DNA from: Clostridia bacterium
GTDB lineage: Bacteria > Bacillota > Clostridia > Christensenellales > DTU072
Assembly: GCA_028701415.1 (NCBI GenBank)
Contig: JAQVQU010000015.1
Coordinates: forward strand, 1-23,648
Reading direction: 5' to 3'
DNA length: 23,648 bases
This document shows, one piece after another, positions 15,086-23,648 of this stretch (position 1 is its first letter; every line of letters begins with the position of its first letter). The notes under the pieces are model-generated. The model did no database searches, was not told the origin of the DNA, and saw only the letters and a list, made by a program, of their open reading frames with translations. A program made the position numbers and the translations under genes.

Positions 15086-16456
15086 TTATGCCAAATAATG
15101 CTCATCTAAGAACTTATCTCTAATCCTCTTTAGCTCATTTCTCGGCAACAATCTTAATAGGTTCCAACCAAGTTCAAGAGTTTCCTCTATGCTACGATTG
15201 GTTGTAAAACCTTGATTAACATATTGCTTCTCAAATTCATCAGAGAAAATCGCAAACTTTCTATCCACTTCGCTTAGTGCTGCTTCGCCGAGAATAATAC
15301 TTAATTCTTTGGCTTCTTTTCCTCTAGCATAAGCACTAAAAAGCTGATTCATTGTATCCGCATGATCAATTCTCGTTTTACCCTCTCCGATACCCTTATC
15401 TTTCAATCTCGAAAGGGAAGGAAGAACGTCTATAGGAGGAGAATACCCTTTTTTGTATAATTCTCTACTGAGAATAATTTGTCCTTCTGTAATATATCCT
15501 GTAAGGTCTGGAATAGGATGAGTCTTATCATCTTCAGGCATCGTAAGGATTGGGATTTGAGTTATACTTCCTTCTTTTCCTATTATTCTGCCTGCTCTTT
15601 CATAAATAGTTGCCAAGTCAGTATACAAATATCCTGGATACCCCCTTCTTCCTGGAACTTCCTTTCTCGCAGCACTAACTTCTCTTAACGCTTCGCAGTA
15701 ATTTGTTATATCGGTCATTATGACAAGTACGTGCATGCCACATTCAAATGCTAAATATTCAGCAGTTGTAAGGGCCATTCTAGGAGTTGCTATACGTTCA
15801 ATTGCCGGATCATTTGCTAGATTCATAAATAGAACAGCCCTTTCTATGGCCCCTGTTTTTCTAAAATCAGATATAAAAAAATCTGCTTCCTCAAATGTAA
15901 TTCCTATCCCAGCAAAAACGACTGCAAACTTACTTTCATTATTTAAAACTTTGGCCTGTCTTGCAATCTGTGCAGCAAGCTCCGCATGCGGCAACCCAGA
16001 AGCGCTAAACACAGGAAGTTTTTGCCCTCTAACAAGGGTATTAAGACCATCAATTGCACTTATACCTGTTTGAATAAACTCATCTGGATAATTTCTTGCA
16101 ACTGGGTTAATTGGGTTACCATTTACGTTAATTCTTTTCTTTGGTATAACCGGGGCACCTTTGTCTTTTGGATTTCCCATTCCATCGAAAACTCTGCCCA
16201 GCATATCTTCGCTTACCGCAATCTCCAATCTCTTGCCAAGAAATCTTGCCTTTGATGTAGAAATTTGAAGACCTGCAGATCCTCCAAACAACTGTACAAG
16301 GGCTCGGTCACCGTTAATCTCTAAAACCTTCCCGTTTCTTATTTCTCCGTTTTCCTGCTCAATTGCTACAAGTTCGTCATATTTGACACCTTCAACTCCT
16401 TCAACAAGCATTAATGGCCCGACAACTTCTTTAATGGTTTTATACTCTTTAAGCAT
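15086..16456 (-). CDS. ntpB: V-type ATPase subunit B (regulatory head subunit)
   Basis: This 456-aa non-catalytic nucleotide-site subunit alternates with A in the head. It lacks a functional P-loop (the equivalent stretch reads SASGLPHAELAAQIARQ), as expected. GRRGYPGYLYTDLATIYERAGR supplies the arginine finger region, and the C-terminus has EVDRKFAIFSDEFEKQYVNQG. The start has GGAG followed by AAAGGG 9 bases after the stop of subunit A. Confidence 0.95.
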   Translation of the reverse strand: MLKEYKTIKEVVGPLMLVEGVEGVKYDELVAIEQENGEIRNGKVLEINGDRALVQLFGGSAGLQISTSKARFLGKRLEIAVSEDMLGRVFDGMGNPKDKGAPVIPKKRINVNGNPINPVARNYPDEFIQTGISAIDGLNTLVRGQKLPVFSASGLPHAELAAQIARQAKVLNNESKFAVVFAGIGITFEEADFFISDFRKTGAIERAVLFMNLANDPAIERIATPRMALTTAEYLAFECGMHVLVIMTDITNYCEALREVSAARKEVPGRRGYPGYLYTDLATIYERAGRIIGKEGSITQIPILTMPEDDKTHPIPDLTGYITEGQIILSRELYKKGYSPPIDVLPSLSRLKDKGIGEGKTRIDHADTMNQLFSAYARGKEAKELSIILGEAALSEVDRKFAIFSDEFEKQYVNQGFTTNRSIEETLELGWNLLRLLPRNELKRIRDKFLDEHYLA

Positions 16457-16465
16457 CCCTTTCTC

Positions 16466-18223
16466 CTATACTAAAAGATCTGAATATTCTTTTCTTATTT
16501 CAGTCTCAATATTATCAAATGAATCTAAATTTATCTCTTCTATGTATTTTGCTCTGCCTATTTTTTCTCTTACTGTAAGAGCTATAATATCCTCTACATC
16601 TACATTCTTGTTCAATGCATCTAAACCTAAGTCGTGAAACAATACTAATAGTTTAAGCATCCTTAATTGCTTTTTAAGGGATGCATAAGTGTCAACTTCA
16701 TGAAATGCGTTCTGATGCAAAAAGTCTTCTCTGATACTCTTAGCGGTCTCTAAAGTAAGTCTCTCTCTTTCCCCTAAAGCATCTATTCCTACCAGCCTTA
16801 CTATTTCCTCTAGACCGGCTTCCTCTTGCAAAATCCTCATGCAGTATTTCCTTAAGCTATTCCATTCTGGTCCTATCTCCTCGGTATCCCAATCAGCTAA
16901 TCTCTCTGTGTAAAGGGAGTAACTTTGGAGCCAGTCAACTGCTGGAAAATGCCTTCTATAGGCAAGGGAAGCAGATAATCCCCAGAACACTTTTACAATT
17001 CTAAGAGTAGCTTGAGTAACAGGTTCAGAAAGATCTCCTCCGGGGGGACTTACCGCGCCAATAGCAGTAACACTTCCAATTTTATTTTTGCTTCCAAGAA
17101 CTTTTACTATTCCTGCTCTTTCATAAAACTCTGCCAATCTACTGGATAAGTATGCTGGGTATCCCTCTTCTCCTGGCATTTCCTCTAGTCTTCCGCTCAT
17201 CTCTCTCAGTGCTTCAGCCCATCTTGAGGTACTATCTGCCATAATGGCAACGTTGTATCCCATATCCCTAAAATACTCTGCTATAGTGATTCCCGTGTAA
17301 ATACTAGCTTCTCTAGCTGCAACAGGCATATCCGAAGTATTAGCAATGAGAACAGTTCTCTTCATAAGTGCTTCTCCTGAACGAGGATCTTTCAACTTAG
17401 GAAATTCATTGAGAACGTCTGTCATTTCGTTTCCACGCTCTCCGCAACCAACATATACAATAATATCTGCATCAGCCCATTTTGCTAACTGATGCTGAAC
17501 AACGGTTTTTCCGGATCCAAACGGACCAGGGACACAGGCAACTCCTCCCTTGGCTATGGGGAAAAATGTATCTATTACCCTCTGCCCAGTCACAAGAGGA
17601 ATTGAGGGAGAAACTTTTTCTATATATGGGCGAGATTTTCTAACAGGGCACTTTTGCAACATAGTAATTTTTTCTATCCCTTTTTCTGTTTTAACTTCAC
17701 ATATTGTCTCCTCAATAGTGAACTCACCTTCACTTATATCTGATATCTCTCCTTTCGTACCAAGAGGCACCATGATTGAATGGCGTATTATATTGTTTTC
17801 CTGTACAAAACCTATCTCATCTCCGGGAGTAACATTTGCACCTTTTTTGAGAGTGGGAATAAACTTCCATTTCTTATCACGATTTAATGCTTTTGATTCC
17901 ACTCCCCTTGCTATTCTATCTCCGCTTGCAGCCCTAATCGCTTCCAGAGGTCTTTGGATACCATCATAGATGGACTCTATTAAGCCAGGTCCAAGTTCCA
18001 CACTTAAAGGCTGTCCCGTAGAATAAACTGCTTCACCAGGTCCGATTCCACCTGTTTCTTCGTATACTTGAATTGAAGCTTTGTCTCCTCTTAGTTCGAT
18101 AATCTCTCCAATTAGATGCTCTTCCGAAACTCTCACAACATCAAACATCTTACAATCCGCCATTCCACCCGCAACTATTAGCGGACCGCTAACCTTAATA
18201 ACTTTTCCTGTTGATTCTTTCAT
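16466..18223 (-). CDS. ntpA: V-type ATPase subunit A (catalytic)
   Basis: The catalytic head subunit hydrolyses (or makes) ATP. The P-loop GPFGSGKT is at 233-240 with K239, and the catalytic Glu is in VGCGERGNEM (E262). The inserted non-homologous bulge of V/A-type A subunits lies at about 110-195, and SRWAEALREMSGRLEEMPGEEGYPAYL is the family signature (given here by its key SRWAEALRE and PGEEGYP parts). Length 585 aa is standard. AGGAGA precedes the ATG. Its neighbours F (33 bases before) and B (9 bases after) keep the conserved order. Confidence 0.96.
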   Translation of the reverse strand: MKESTGKVIKVSGPLIVAGGMADCKMFDVVRVSEEHLIGEIIELRGDKASIQVYEETGGIGPGEAVYSTGQPLSVELGPGLIESIYDGIQRPLEAIRAASGDRIARGVESKALNRDKKWKFIPTLKKGANVTPGDEIGFVQENNIIRHSIMVPLGTKGEISDISEGEFTIEETICEVKTEKGIEKITMLQKCPVRKSRPYIEKVSPSIPLVTGQRVIDTFFPIAKGGVACVPGPFGSGKTVVQHQLAKWADADIIVYVGCGERGNEMTDVLNEFPKLKDPRSGEALMKRTVLIANTSDMPVAAREASIYTGITIAEYFRDMGYNVAIMADSTSRWAEALREMSGRLEEMPGEEGYPAYLSSRLAEFYERAGIVKVLGSKNKIGSVTAIGAVSPPGGDLSEPVTQATLRIVKVFWGLSASLAYRRHFPAVDWLQSYSLYTERLADWDTEEIGPEWNSLRKYCMRILQEEAGLEEIVRLVGIDALGERERLTLETAKSIREDFLHQNAFHEVDTYASLKKQLRMLKLLVLFHDLGLDALNKNVDVEDIIALTVREKIGRAKYIEEINLDSFDNIETEIRKEYSDLLV

Positions 18224-18256
18224 TCTTTCTCCTAATATATAAAGGTGTCAATATCC

Positions 18257-18580
18257 TTACTTAATATTTAGTATGTCTAACCCTATTGCTTTTTCTACAT
18301 TATGCGATATGTTTTTCATCCCATATCCCGTGCTTCCCATAGCACCTGGAATGGGTAAAATAACCGGATAGGGTTTTGCCCTATATCTATCCAAAATCTC
18401 ATTTATCTCGGCAGCCAGATCTTCGGTGATAAAAATTACAGAATAATCTCTTGCGAGCTTTTTTAATACTTCTACTGCCTCAAAATAATGATTTACAGGG
18501 AAAACATGAACCCCAACAGCCTTAAAAGGAAGTATATTTTCTTTAGCCCCTATTATCGCAATTTTGTTATTTCTTTCCAT
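18257..18580 (-). CDS. ntpG: V-type ATPase subunit F (central stalk)
   Basis: This 107-aa Rossmann-like subunit binds D on the rotor. Its IAIIGAKENILPFKAVGVHVFPV start and the later VIFITEDLAAEI plus PVILPIPGAMGS motifs are typical. It corresponds to NtpG in Enterococcus hirae naming. The ribosome site is weak (an AGGA about 12 bases before ATG). It lies 38 bases after C and 33 before A. Confidence 0.9.
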   Translation of the reverse strand: MERNNKIAIIGAKENILPFKAVGVHVFPVNHYFEAVEVLKKLARDYSVIFITEDLAAEINEILDRYRAKPYPVILPIPGAMGSTGYGMKNISHNVEKAIGLDILNIK

Positions 18581-18618
18581 CTTTATTTAAATCCTAATAA
18601 CCTTATTTCAATAAATAA

Positions 18619-19596
18619 TTAAGCATATATAACTCTAATTCTCTTTTTCATTTCATCCTTATCAACTTTATTTTTTAAGCAAACAAGAATTACTCTTATA
18701 ATTTTTATTTCATTCATTTTCCCAAGATAATATCCCACTATTGGAGCAGCGCTAAACATATCTCCTTTCATCTCTGAAAAAATAGTAAGAAGATAATTAT
18801 CTAAAGCCGTTTCATACATAGATAAGTCAAAGCCCTTTGCATTTTCAATAAGCTTTTTATACTCAGTTCCCGTTAATTCTCTAGATAATTTATCCATATC
18901 CATTCCTAGTTTTGAGAATATATCAATTGGAATTGAACCTCCGTCAACATAGTAACCTTCAAAAAATGGATAAGACCCTCCTATTTTTATAGTTCTAATA
19001 AATGAAAGAATATTTGTCGCATCAGTTAAAATTAAAAAATATTTTTTGATATATTGGTCCACTCCTTTTTTTAGTCTTAAGGATATATCTTTAAACATTG
19101 CTTTATCTATTTCCAAATCAACAATTCTAGGCGAGCCTGTATTTTTCATAAATGCATTCTCAATTCTTTCATAAGCCTCTTGAAGAAAGGAATTGCCTTC
19201 AAATTTCCCCGATGATACCATTTCTTTAAGTAGAGGTAAGTTAATTAAGCCATCCCCTAATAACATGCCCTCTGCATCTGTTATGTTGCCAAATCTTTCT
19301 TTTAAGAATACTTTTGCATTGTGGTAATCGTTCTTAACAAAAAAACAATCTAACCCTATTCCCTCGGGAGCAACCTCTAATACGAATTTGTTTACCAATC
19401 TCTTTTCTTCTTCAAGAATGGGATAAAAATCATCCCCCTGAGCAATCATCCCCCCCGCATAATTAATTTCATACAAAATTCTTATAGCATCATTTAGAGA
19501 AGGAGCTTCAATCATCCTCTTGATTCTTTCTTCCGATATTAAGTTTTGTTCTTTTGCCTTTGCCCTTGCATTAGCAAAAATCAACCCTTCTTTCAT
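18619..19596 (-). CDS. ntpC: V-type ATPase subunit C (rotor socket; d-type)
   Basis: This 325-aa, mostly helical subunit links the central stalk to the membrane c-ring. It begins with a typical LIFANARAKAKEQNLISEE pattern and a MIEAPSLNDAIRIL repeat unit; similar three-helix units recur. Length is close to other bacterial C subunits. The ribosome site is poor (CAGGAC or GAAG), and a 152-base gap separates it from E, the longest inside the operon. Confidence 0.88.
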   Translation of the reverse strand: MKEGLIFANARAKAKEQNLISEERIKRMIEAPSLNDAIRILYEINYAGGMIAQGDDFYPILEEEKRLVNKFVLEVAPEGIGLDCFFVKNDYHNAKVFLKERFGNITDAEGMLLGDGLINLPLLKEMVSSGKFEGNSFLQEAYERIENAFMKNTGSPRIVDLEIDKAMFKDISLRLKKGVDQYIKKYFLILTDATNILSFIRTIKIGGSYPFFEGYYVDGGSIPIDIFSKLGMDMDKLSRELTGTEYKKLIENAKGFDLSMYETALDNYLLTIFSEMKGDMFSAAPIVGYYLGKMNEIKIIRVILVCLKNKVDKDEMKKRIRVIYA

Positions 19597-19659
19597 TGTT
19601 TCTTCAGTCCTGTTTTACTTATATACTCTTACTCAATGTATTTAATTTAAATTTTATTG

Positions 19660-19680
19660 CCTTCTCATATTTAAAGAAGG
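19660..19680 (-). promoter_or_regulatory. Stem-loop in the E-C gap
   Basis: CCTTCT and AGAAGG form a perfect 6-bp stem around a 9-base loop in the 152-base gap between subunits E and C. A further short hairpin, AGTAT-TTTT-ATACT, lies just behind the E stop. Neither has a - strand T tract, so RNA processing or stabilisation is more likely than termination. Confidence 0.3.
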
Positions 19681-19748
19681 ATTTATTTGTATCAGTTAAT
19701 CCCTCGAGTCTAACTAAGACATATACAGTATTTTTATACTTTTATTTC

Positions 19749-20324
19749 TCAACCAAATAACAAATTAACTATCTCTGGTTCCTTCTCATCTCTTATCCCA
19801 GCAAGTTCAACTTCAAGGGACATATTTTTGTCTGCATATTTTCCCTTGATAATTATTCCCCCTGAAAAATCACCATATGTATCTGAAACAGATGCTTTAA
19901 TTTTTTTCTTTGCCAAGACTTCTTGTACAAAAGTATCACTAATAAAATCCTTATCTTCCTTTGAGATAACTATTTTATCGCCGTCTTCTGCTTTTTCAAT
20001 CATTTCAGCTATTAACATTTTATATTTTGAGGGATTGGATTTTATCTCAATAACTGCTTCCTCAAATGCTTGCGATATAAGTTCTTGTTTAGTTTTTAAA
20101 ATCATCTTTCGGGTTTCAAGATTAGCCGCAGAAATCTTTCTTTTTATTATATCATCCCTTTCTGAATAGGATTCCTGCATATTTTTTTCGATGTAAATCC
20201 GTGCATCATTATTTGCCACCTCAATAATCTCAGAAGCCTTTGTGCTTGCTTCCTCCGAAGTGGAATTTGCCTTATTAATAGCATCTTTGATTATCTTTTC
20301 GATAATCTCTTCAAGTCCGCTCAT
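19749..20324 (-). CDS. ntpE: V-type ATPase subunit E (peripheral stalk)
   Basis: This 191-aa protein has a long charged coiled coil (about 5-95, with Ala/Glu/Lys heptads) and a small C-terminal domain ending in EIVNLLFG. GGIIIKG and the preceding D-T-Y-G-DFS stretch are typical of the E globular domain. It pairs with G/H to form the stator that holds the head. GAGGTG is 4 bases before the ATG. It ends in TGA, which shows UGA is a stop in this genome. It starts 13 bases after K. Confidence 0.92.
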   Translation of the reverse strand: MSGLEEIIEKIIKDAINKANSTSEEASTKASEIIEVANNDARIYIEKNMQESYSERDDIIKRKISAANLETRKMILKTKQELISQAFEEAVIEIKSNPSKYKMLIAEMIEKAEDGDKIVISKEDKDFISDTFVQEVLAKKKIKASVSDTYGDFSGGIIIKGKYADKNMSLEVELAGIRDEKEPEIVNLLFG

Positions 20325-20337
20325 TTAACACCTCGCC

Positions 20338-20838
20338 TTATGCCCAACTTGGGATAAAGACGGCTAGGAAGCTGACCAAGAACGCCAATAAAGCATACGT
20401 TTCAACCATAACTGTAAGCAACATACCTTTTCCACTTTCTTCTGGTCTCTTTGCAACTAATCCTATAGAGCTAACAGCAACCTTTCCTTGGTACACAGCG
20501 CTTGCAAACCCTCCTATCGCTATAGGTAAACAAGCCATTAATATTCCGAGGCCACCTCCCAAGCTAATATAGCTTCCGGTCGAAGCTACGATGAATGAAG
20601 GGGTCGCTAAGGCGTTAAGTTTAATCAGCCCTAAAAACCCTACGATAAAACCATAAAGACCTTGGGTCGCCGGAAGAAGTTGTAATAGCAAACACTTCAT
20701 AAACTTATCCGGGTCCTCAGCGGTTACACCTGCTGCTGCTTGTCCGGCTTTACTAACTCCAATAGCAGAGCCCACTCCACTAAGGATTACAGCCAATGCT
20801 ATTCCCAATATTGCCATGCCAGTTCCTAATAATTCCAT
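20338..20838 (-). CDS. ntpK: V-type ATPase subunit K (c-ring proteolipid), probably Na+-binding
   Basis: This 166-aa four-helix proteolipid (two hairpins, as in Enterococcus hirae NtpK, 156 aa) makes the rotating membrane ring. The ion carboxylate is E146 in MVETYALL in helix 4. The E. hirae Na+ ligands L61, T64, Q65, Q110 and E139, and the tyrosine Y68, correspond to L55, T58, Q59, Q117, E146 and Y62 here, all conserved. Sodium coupling is therefore likely. The loop between hairpins (about 74-95) is somewhat longer than in E. hirae. AAGGAGG precedes the ATG. Confidence 0.94.
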   Translation of the reverse strand: MELLGTGMAILGIALAVILSGVGSAIGVSKAGQAAAGVTAEDPDKFMKCLLLQLLPATQGLYGFIVGFLGLIKLNALATPSFIVASTGSYISLGGGLGILMACLPIAIGGFASAVYQGKVAVSSIGLVAKRPEESGKGMLLTVMVETYALLAFLVSFLAVFIPSWA

Positions 20839-20936
20839 ATTAAACCTCCTTAAACGGAAATATGTTTTTGTATTTTTCTCCCCAATTATGGGGTTTTGTA
20901 TATTTTTCCCTATGTGAACGTCTAGGTTTTGCTTTT

Positions 20937-22970
20937 CTAATTGTCAAGATATGAATACTTGGTCTTTGAGCCTAAAGGCATAAACGCGTGTCCACTTCCC
21001 TCATAAAATCTTCCGAAAAATTCCACATATTGTAATCTAGAATTATGTACATAAGCTCCTAATAAATTTATCGCAAGATTAAATGTATGCCCTATTAGTA
21101 AAATGGGAGCTGCAACTATCCAACCAATCCATAAACCTTTAAAGAATATATCCACAATGATTGTTCCAAGAATATTAATTGCATATCCTATAACACCTGT
21201 AGTCAAGCCTAACCCGAAGAGTCTTGAATAGCTCAAAATATCGCTCATTACATTGATACTACCATATACGTTTCCTAAAGCTCCCCCAACCATTTTAATT
21301 GGATTCTTTTTTCCAATCATCCCGCCTATTACAAGCAAAGCCAAGCCTACAAGAGCAATATACATGCCTATGTTTCCTGCTACCGCAAACCATGTGGGCA
21401 CTGGCTCCGGTCTAATAGCTCCTAAAAAAATCATTCCATTCGGGAAAAGACAATAGATACCAACAAAGATTATAACCCAGCTGAAATTATTTAAAATTCC
21501 TTTTAAAGCTCTTCCCATTTTTATTTCTGCAATTCCCTTTAGTAAAAAACCGGTTCCAATCTGCAAGATACCTACCGCAAGTGAAAGCATAAATAAGAGT
21601 AATGGCTCTTTCATGGGGTTAAACCAGGTAAAATACTTTAAAAAGGTGTGTGTAGGTTCTATTCCAAACCAGCTTCCAAATGCTATTCCCCAAACAAAAG
21701 TGCTTATACCGCATAATCCAAACATCAAAAGCATTTTCCCGCTGTCTTTTACTGGTTTAATAACCTTCACCATTGCGAAGCACGCTATAGCAATTAGCAA
21801 ACCATATCCAGCATCACCCATCATGATACCAAAAATGAGAAAGTAAAAGAGTGCCACAAAAAGGTTGGGATCTCTTTCTCGATAATTCGGCTTTCCAAAA
21901 TTATCGGTTATCCCTGTAAAAGGTTTTACTAATGGGCCATTTGATGTAAGAGTCGGAGGGTTTTCATTTTCTAGAGGATCTCTGAAAAATAACTCTGCTC
22001 TTTTACATTTTTCCGATACTTCTTTTTCTATTTCAACCGCTTTTTCTGCAGGAACCCATCCTTCCATTATAAAAATTCTATTTGTCCCTGGGCTCTTTGA
22101 AAGACATTCTATTTTTGCAATTTCTATTAGGTAATGGTCATACAGAAGCTTAAGCCTATCTGCAAATGTCAATAACTCAATTCCTTCTTTCCATAAACCT
22201 TCCCTTCGTTCATCTAGAAGCAAGTTATCTGAGATAAGCCCCGCAATCTTTTCTGCCGGAGTGCGTTCAAAAGTAAAGGGACATTTTGAAAACTCATTTT
22301 CGCTCAATATTGCTGCAATTTCAGCTTCCTTATCCCTGTGAGCAGAAATGAATAAAGCTCTGAGTTTATCCCCATCATGTAATTTTAAAAAAGCCTTATC
22401 TTTTAATTTTTCATTTACAACTTCTGACTTTATAGCGGGGATATATCCAAGAAAGAAAACAACGTTTTTGGTATCCTTAATTTCAGAAAATTTAATATCT
22501 ATATCAATATAGGGAGTTAGTTGTTCTATCAAAGAAAAATTTCTTGCTTTTTCACTCTTAATGTCTACCATGGAAGAATTGATATGCTCGATTTCAGAAA
22601 TATAAGAAAAAAGCTCGATTTCATCCTTTGCAATTTCCTCGTATTCTTCTAGAGCAACCAATTTATTCTCTTTTTTGAAGGATACTTTAAGCAATTCTTG
22701 GTTTGACTCATCTTTTTTCTCTTTGCTCTTCTTTTCAAGTTGCTTTTGTCGGTTTAAAGTTTCTTTCAGAAAATTAATAGCAAAACTCACCTTCAAAAGC
22801 TTAAGATCAATCTCTTCCCTTCTTCTTTTTAAATTGGGATATGATGTCATTTCTTGAAGATTTGCAGTAATTATCTCAACACATCCAGTCTTTAAAAATA
22901 CTTTCATAAGCCTGGATTCTTCACTTGAGTGAGCGATTAAGCTCATTTTTTTCATTGCTACTATTGACAT
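20937..22970 (-). CDS. ntpI: V-type ATPase subunit I (membrane stator, a-type)
   Basis: This 677-aa subunit has a soluble, coiled-coil N-terminal arm (about 1-345; strongly charged at 75-115) that contacts the peripheral stalks. A membrane domain of about eight helices follows (366-650). The conserved Arg of the ion path is probably R583 in ILSYSRLFGLGL. The FLIFGIMMGDAGYG, GHTFNLAINLLGAYVH and RLQYVEFFGRFYEG motifs are diagnostic. The start (MSIVAMKKMSLI) is typical, with AAGGA 9 bases upstream. It lies 138 bases after G/H and 98 before K. Confidence 0.95.
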   Translation of the reverse strand: MSIVAMKKMSLIAHSSEESRLMKVFLKTGCVEIITANLQEMTSYPNLKRRREEIDLKLLKVSFAINFLKETLNRQKQLEKKSKEKKDESNQELLKVSFKKENKLVALEEYEEIAKDEIELFSYISEIEHINSSMVDIKSEKARNFSLIEQLTPYIDIDIKFSEIKDTKNVVFFLGYIPAIKSEVVNEKLKDKAFLKLHDGDKLRALFISAHRDKEAEIAAILSENEFSKCPFTFERTPAEKIAGLISDNLLLDERREGLWKEGIELLTFADRLKLLYDHYLIEIAKIECLSKSPGTNRIFIMEGWVPAEKAVEIEKEVSEKCKRAELFFRDPLENENPPTLTSNGPLVKPFTGITDNFGKPNYRERDPNLFVALFYFLIFGIMMGDAGYGLLIAIACFAMVKVIKPVKDSGKMLLMFGLCGISTFVWGIAFGSWFGIEPTHTFLKYFTWFNPMKEPLLLFMLSLAVGILQIGTGFLLKGIAEIKMGRALKGILNNFSWVIIFVGIYCLFPNGMIFLGAIRPEPVPTWFAVAGNIGMYIALVGLALLVIGGMIGKKNPIKMVGGALGNVYGSINVMSDILSYSRLFGLGLTTGVIGYAINILGTIIVDIFFKGLWIGWIVAAPILLIGHTFNLAINLLGAYVHNSRLQYVEFFGRFYEGSGHAFMPLGSKTKYSYLDN

Positions 22971-23108
22971 TATCTACTATCCTTAAGTTGAAGCCCTTTT
23001 TATTTTATGTCCACCTAATTCTTATATAATGAAGCTCAGCCAGTTTGGCCCCTTTATTGCTCTGGGAACGCATTTTGGAGTAATTGCATACCCTATATTA
23101 TTTCATTT

Positions 23109-23423
23109 TTACTTATATCTCTCGAAGATTAAATCAGTTATTTTAATTACAGCCTTTCTAGTTGAAGTTTTCTGCTTTAGCGAAATGCATTCCTTTTCTC
23201 CAGCAACAAGAATTTTAGAGTACTCATTATCCCCATCAGCATTTGCTTGTAAGACTACTTGTTTTCTTTCGGCTTTCACCTTTTCTCTTGCATTATTTCT
23301 AACTTTAATAGCCTCATCATCAGCATGAGAAACTGTATTTTTTGCATCCTCCAAAGCTCTTTTCGTTATTTCTTCAGCCTCTTTTTCTGCATCTATTACT
23401 TTTTTGATTGTCTCTTCTATCAT
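23109..23423 (-). CDS. ntpF: V-type ATPase subunit G/H (peripheral stalk)
   Basis: This 104-aa protein is almost all coiled coil (Glu/Lys/Ala heptads from about 3 to 75), starting with IEETIKKVIDAEKEAEEI, a typical bacterial G/H opening. It forms the heterodimeric stator with E. It corresponds to NtpF in Enterococcus hirae naming and takes the same first place in the operon. AGAGGA lies 5 bases before the ATG. Small coiled coils are weakly conserved, so position is part of the evidence. Confidence 0.85.
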   Translation of the reverse strand: MIEETIKKVIDAEKEAEEITKRALEDAKNTVSHADDEAIKVRNNAREKVKAERKQVVLQANADGDNEYSKILVAGEKECISLKQKTSTRKAVIKITDLIFERYK

Positions 23424-23493
23424 TTAATCCTCTTATTTTCGATTGTCTTCTTACTCAAAAAACCTATCTGGTAATTAATCTCTATTTTATATT

Positions 23494-23523
23494 TTTATAT
23501 CTTCCATTTCTTTGTTCTAACAA
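23494..23523 (-). promoter_or_regulatory. Candidate promoter of the V-ATPase operon
   Basis: On the - strand TTGTTA (23523-23518) and TATAAA (23499-23494) are 18 bases apart, about 70 bases before the first ATG. The surrounding 225 bases (23424-23648) show no gene. A second TATAAT (23632-23627) near the window edge may have its -35 outside. Confidence 0.4.
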
Positions 23524-23648
23524 AAACTACAATAATTTAATTAATCCATTCCGGTAACTATCTGTTTATTATGTATGGTCTAATTAACTTATGTTTTTAA
23601 TCATATCAAAAATCCAAGAAAAAGTCATTATAATGCGCGCCTCACGCG

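Noticed and set aside
15720..16255. Overlapping + frames opposite subunit B
   Set aside because: They are shadows of a highly conserved - strand gene, with no ribosome sites and no recognisable motifs.
17550..17969. 139-aa + frame opposite subunit A
   Set aside because: It is antisense to a conserved catalytic subunit, and its composition reflects the opposite strand.
19746..20324. Mollicute-type UGA recoding, considered because of the low GC
   Set aside because: Subunit E ends in TGA at a family-typical C-terminus, and tryptophan is encoded by TGG where checked, so the ordinary bacterial code applies.
20878..20900. CCCC-AATTAT-GGGG hairpin between subunits I and K
   Set aside because: The T-rich side lies on the + strand, where no gene ends. 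On the operon strand it is only a 4-bp stem without a T tract.
23029..23328. 99-aa open frame on + over the first V-ATPase gene
   Set aside because: It is antisense to the G/H coiled-coil gene, whose - strand frame has a ribosome site, a family-like sequence and the conserved operon place.
23634..23648. GC-rich window edge (GCGCGC...CGCG) as a genomic-island boundary
   Set aside because: It is only about 15 bases at the edge of the window, too short to judge.
1..23648. CRISPR arrays, tRNA/rRNA genes, insertion sequences, phage or defence genes
   Set aside because: I looked on both strands and found no regular short repeats, cloverleaf-like segments, transposase motifs or known defence domains.

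Overview
The window is AT-rich bacterial DNA. It uses ATG, GTG and TTG starts, Shine-Dalgarno sites, sigma-A-type promoters and UGA as a stop (the V-ATPase subunit E gene ends in TGA). A YvtA/CssRS-like protease and two-component cluster, a lipoprotein with BspA-type leucine-rich repeats, and a bacterial V-type ATPase operon all point to a low-GC member of the Bacillota, probably an anaerobe from a host-associated or similar niche. That placement is inference; there is no rRNA or other phylogenetic marker here.

The left half (about 1-10,020) is mostly on the + strand and holds small independent transcription units. These are a chorismate-synthase-family gene with a short-chain dehydrogenase behind it; a divergent pair (glutamate-5-kinase-like enzyme on -, intracellular glycoside hydrolase family 2 on +) with back-to-back promoters; a BspA/Big_2/InlB-repeat lipoprotein that looks leaderless; a YhhN-family membrane protein; and a tcdA-HAD phosphatase pair. 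A 419-base gap (9,680-10,098) follows. It holds a decayed copy of the 5' end of the window's own aroC-like gene, a set of nested and competing inverted repeats, and a strong + strand terminator.

The right half (about 10,099-23,423) is entirely on the - strand. In transcription order it carries a complete V-type ATPase operon (G/H, I, K, E, C, F, A, B, D), a family I inorganic pyrophosphatase with its own near-consensus promoter, and an htrA-response regulator-histidine kinase operon. The K subunit keeps the Na+-ligand residues known from Enterococcus hirae NtpK, so the ATPase is probably sodium-coupled. The HtrA cluster resembles secretion-stress modules, and an imperfect 42-bp direct repeat lies upstream of htrA.

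The observations most worth a second look are these. The AroC-like protein has lost conserved catalytic and substrate-binding residues in all three family motifs. Its 5' end has been copied and has decayed 9.6 kb away, with the unusual Gln codon retained. An unexplained structured segment with its own terminator lies in the 9.7-10.0 kb gap. A direct repeat sits in the htrA upstream region. The lipoprotein appears to have a leaderless promoter. I see no CRISPR array, tRNA, rRNA, insertion sequence or phage gene.
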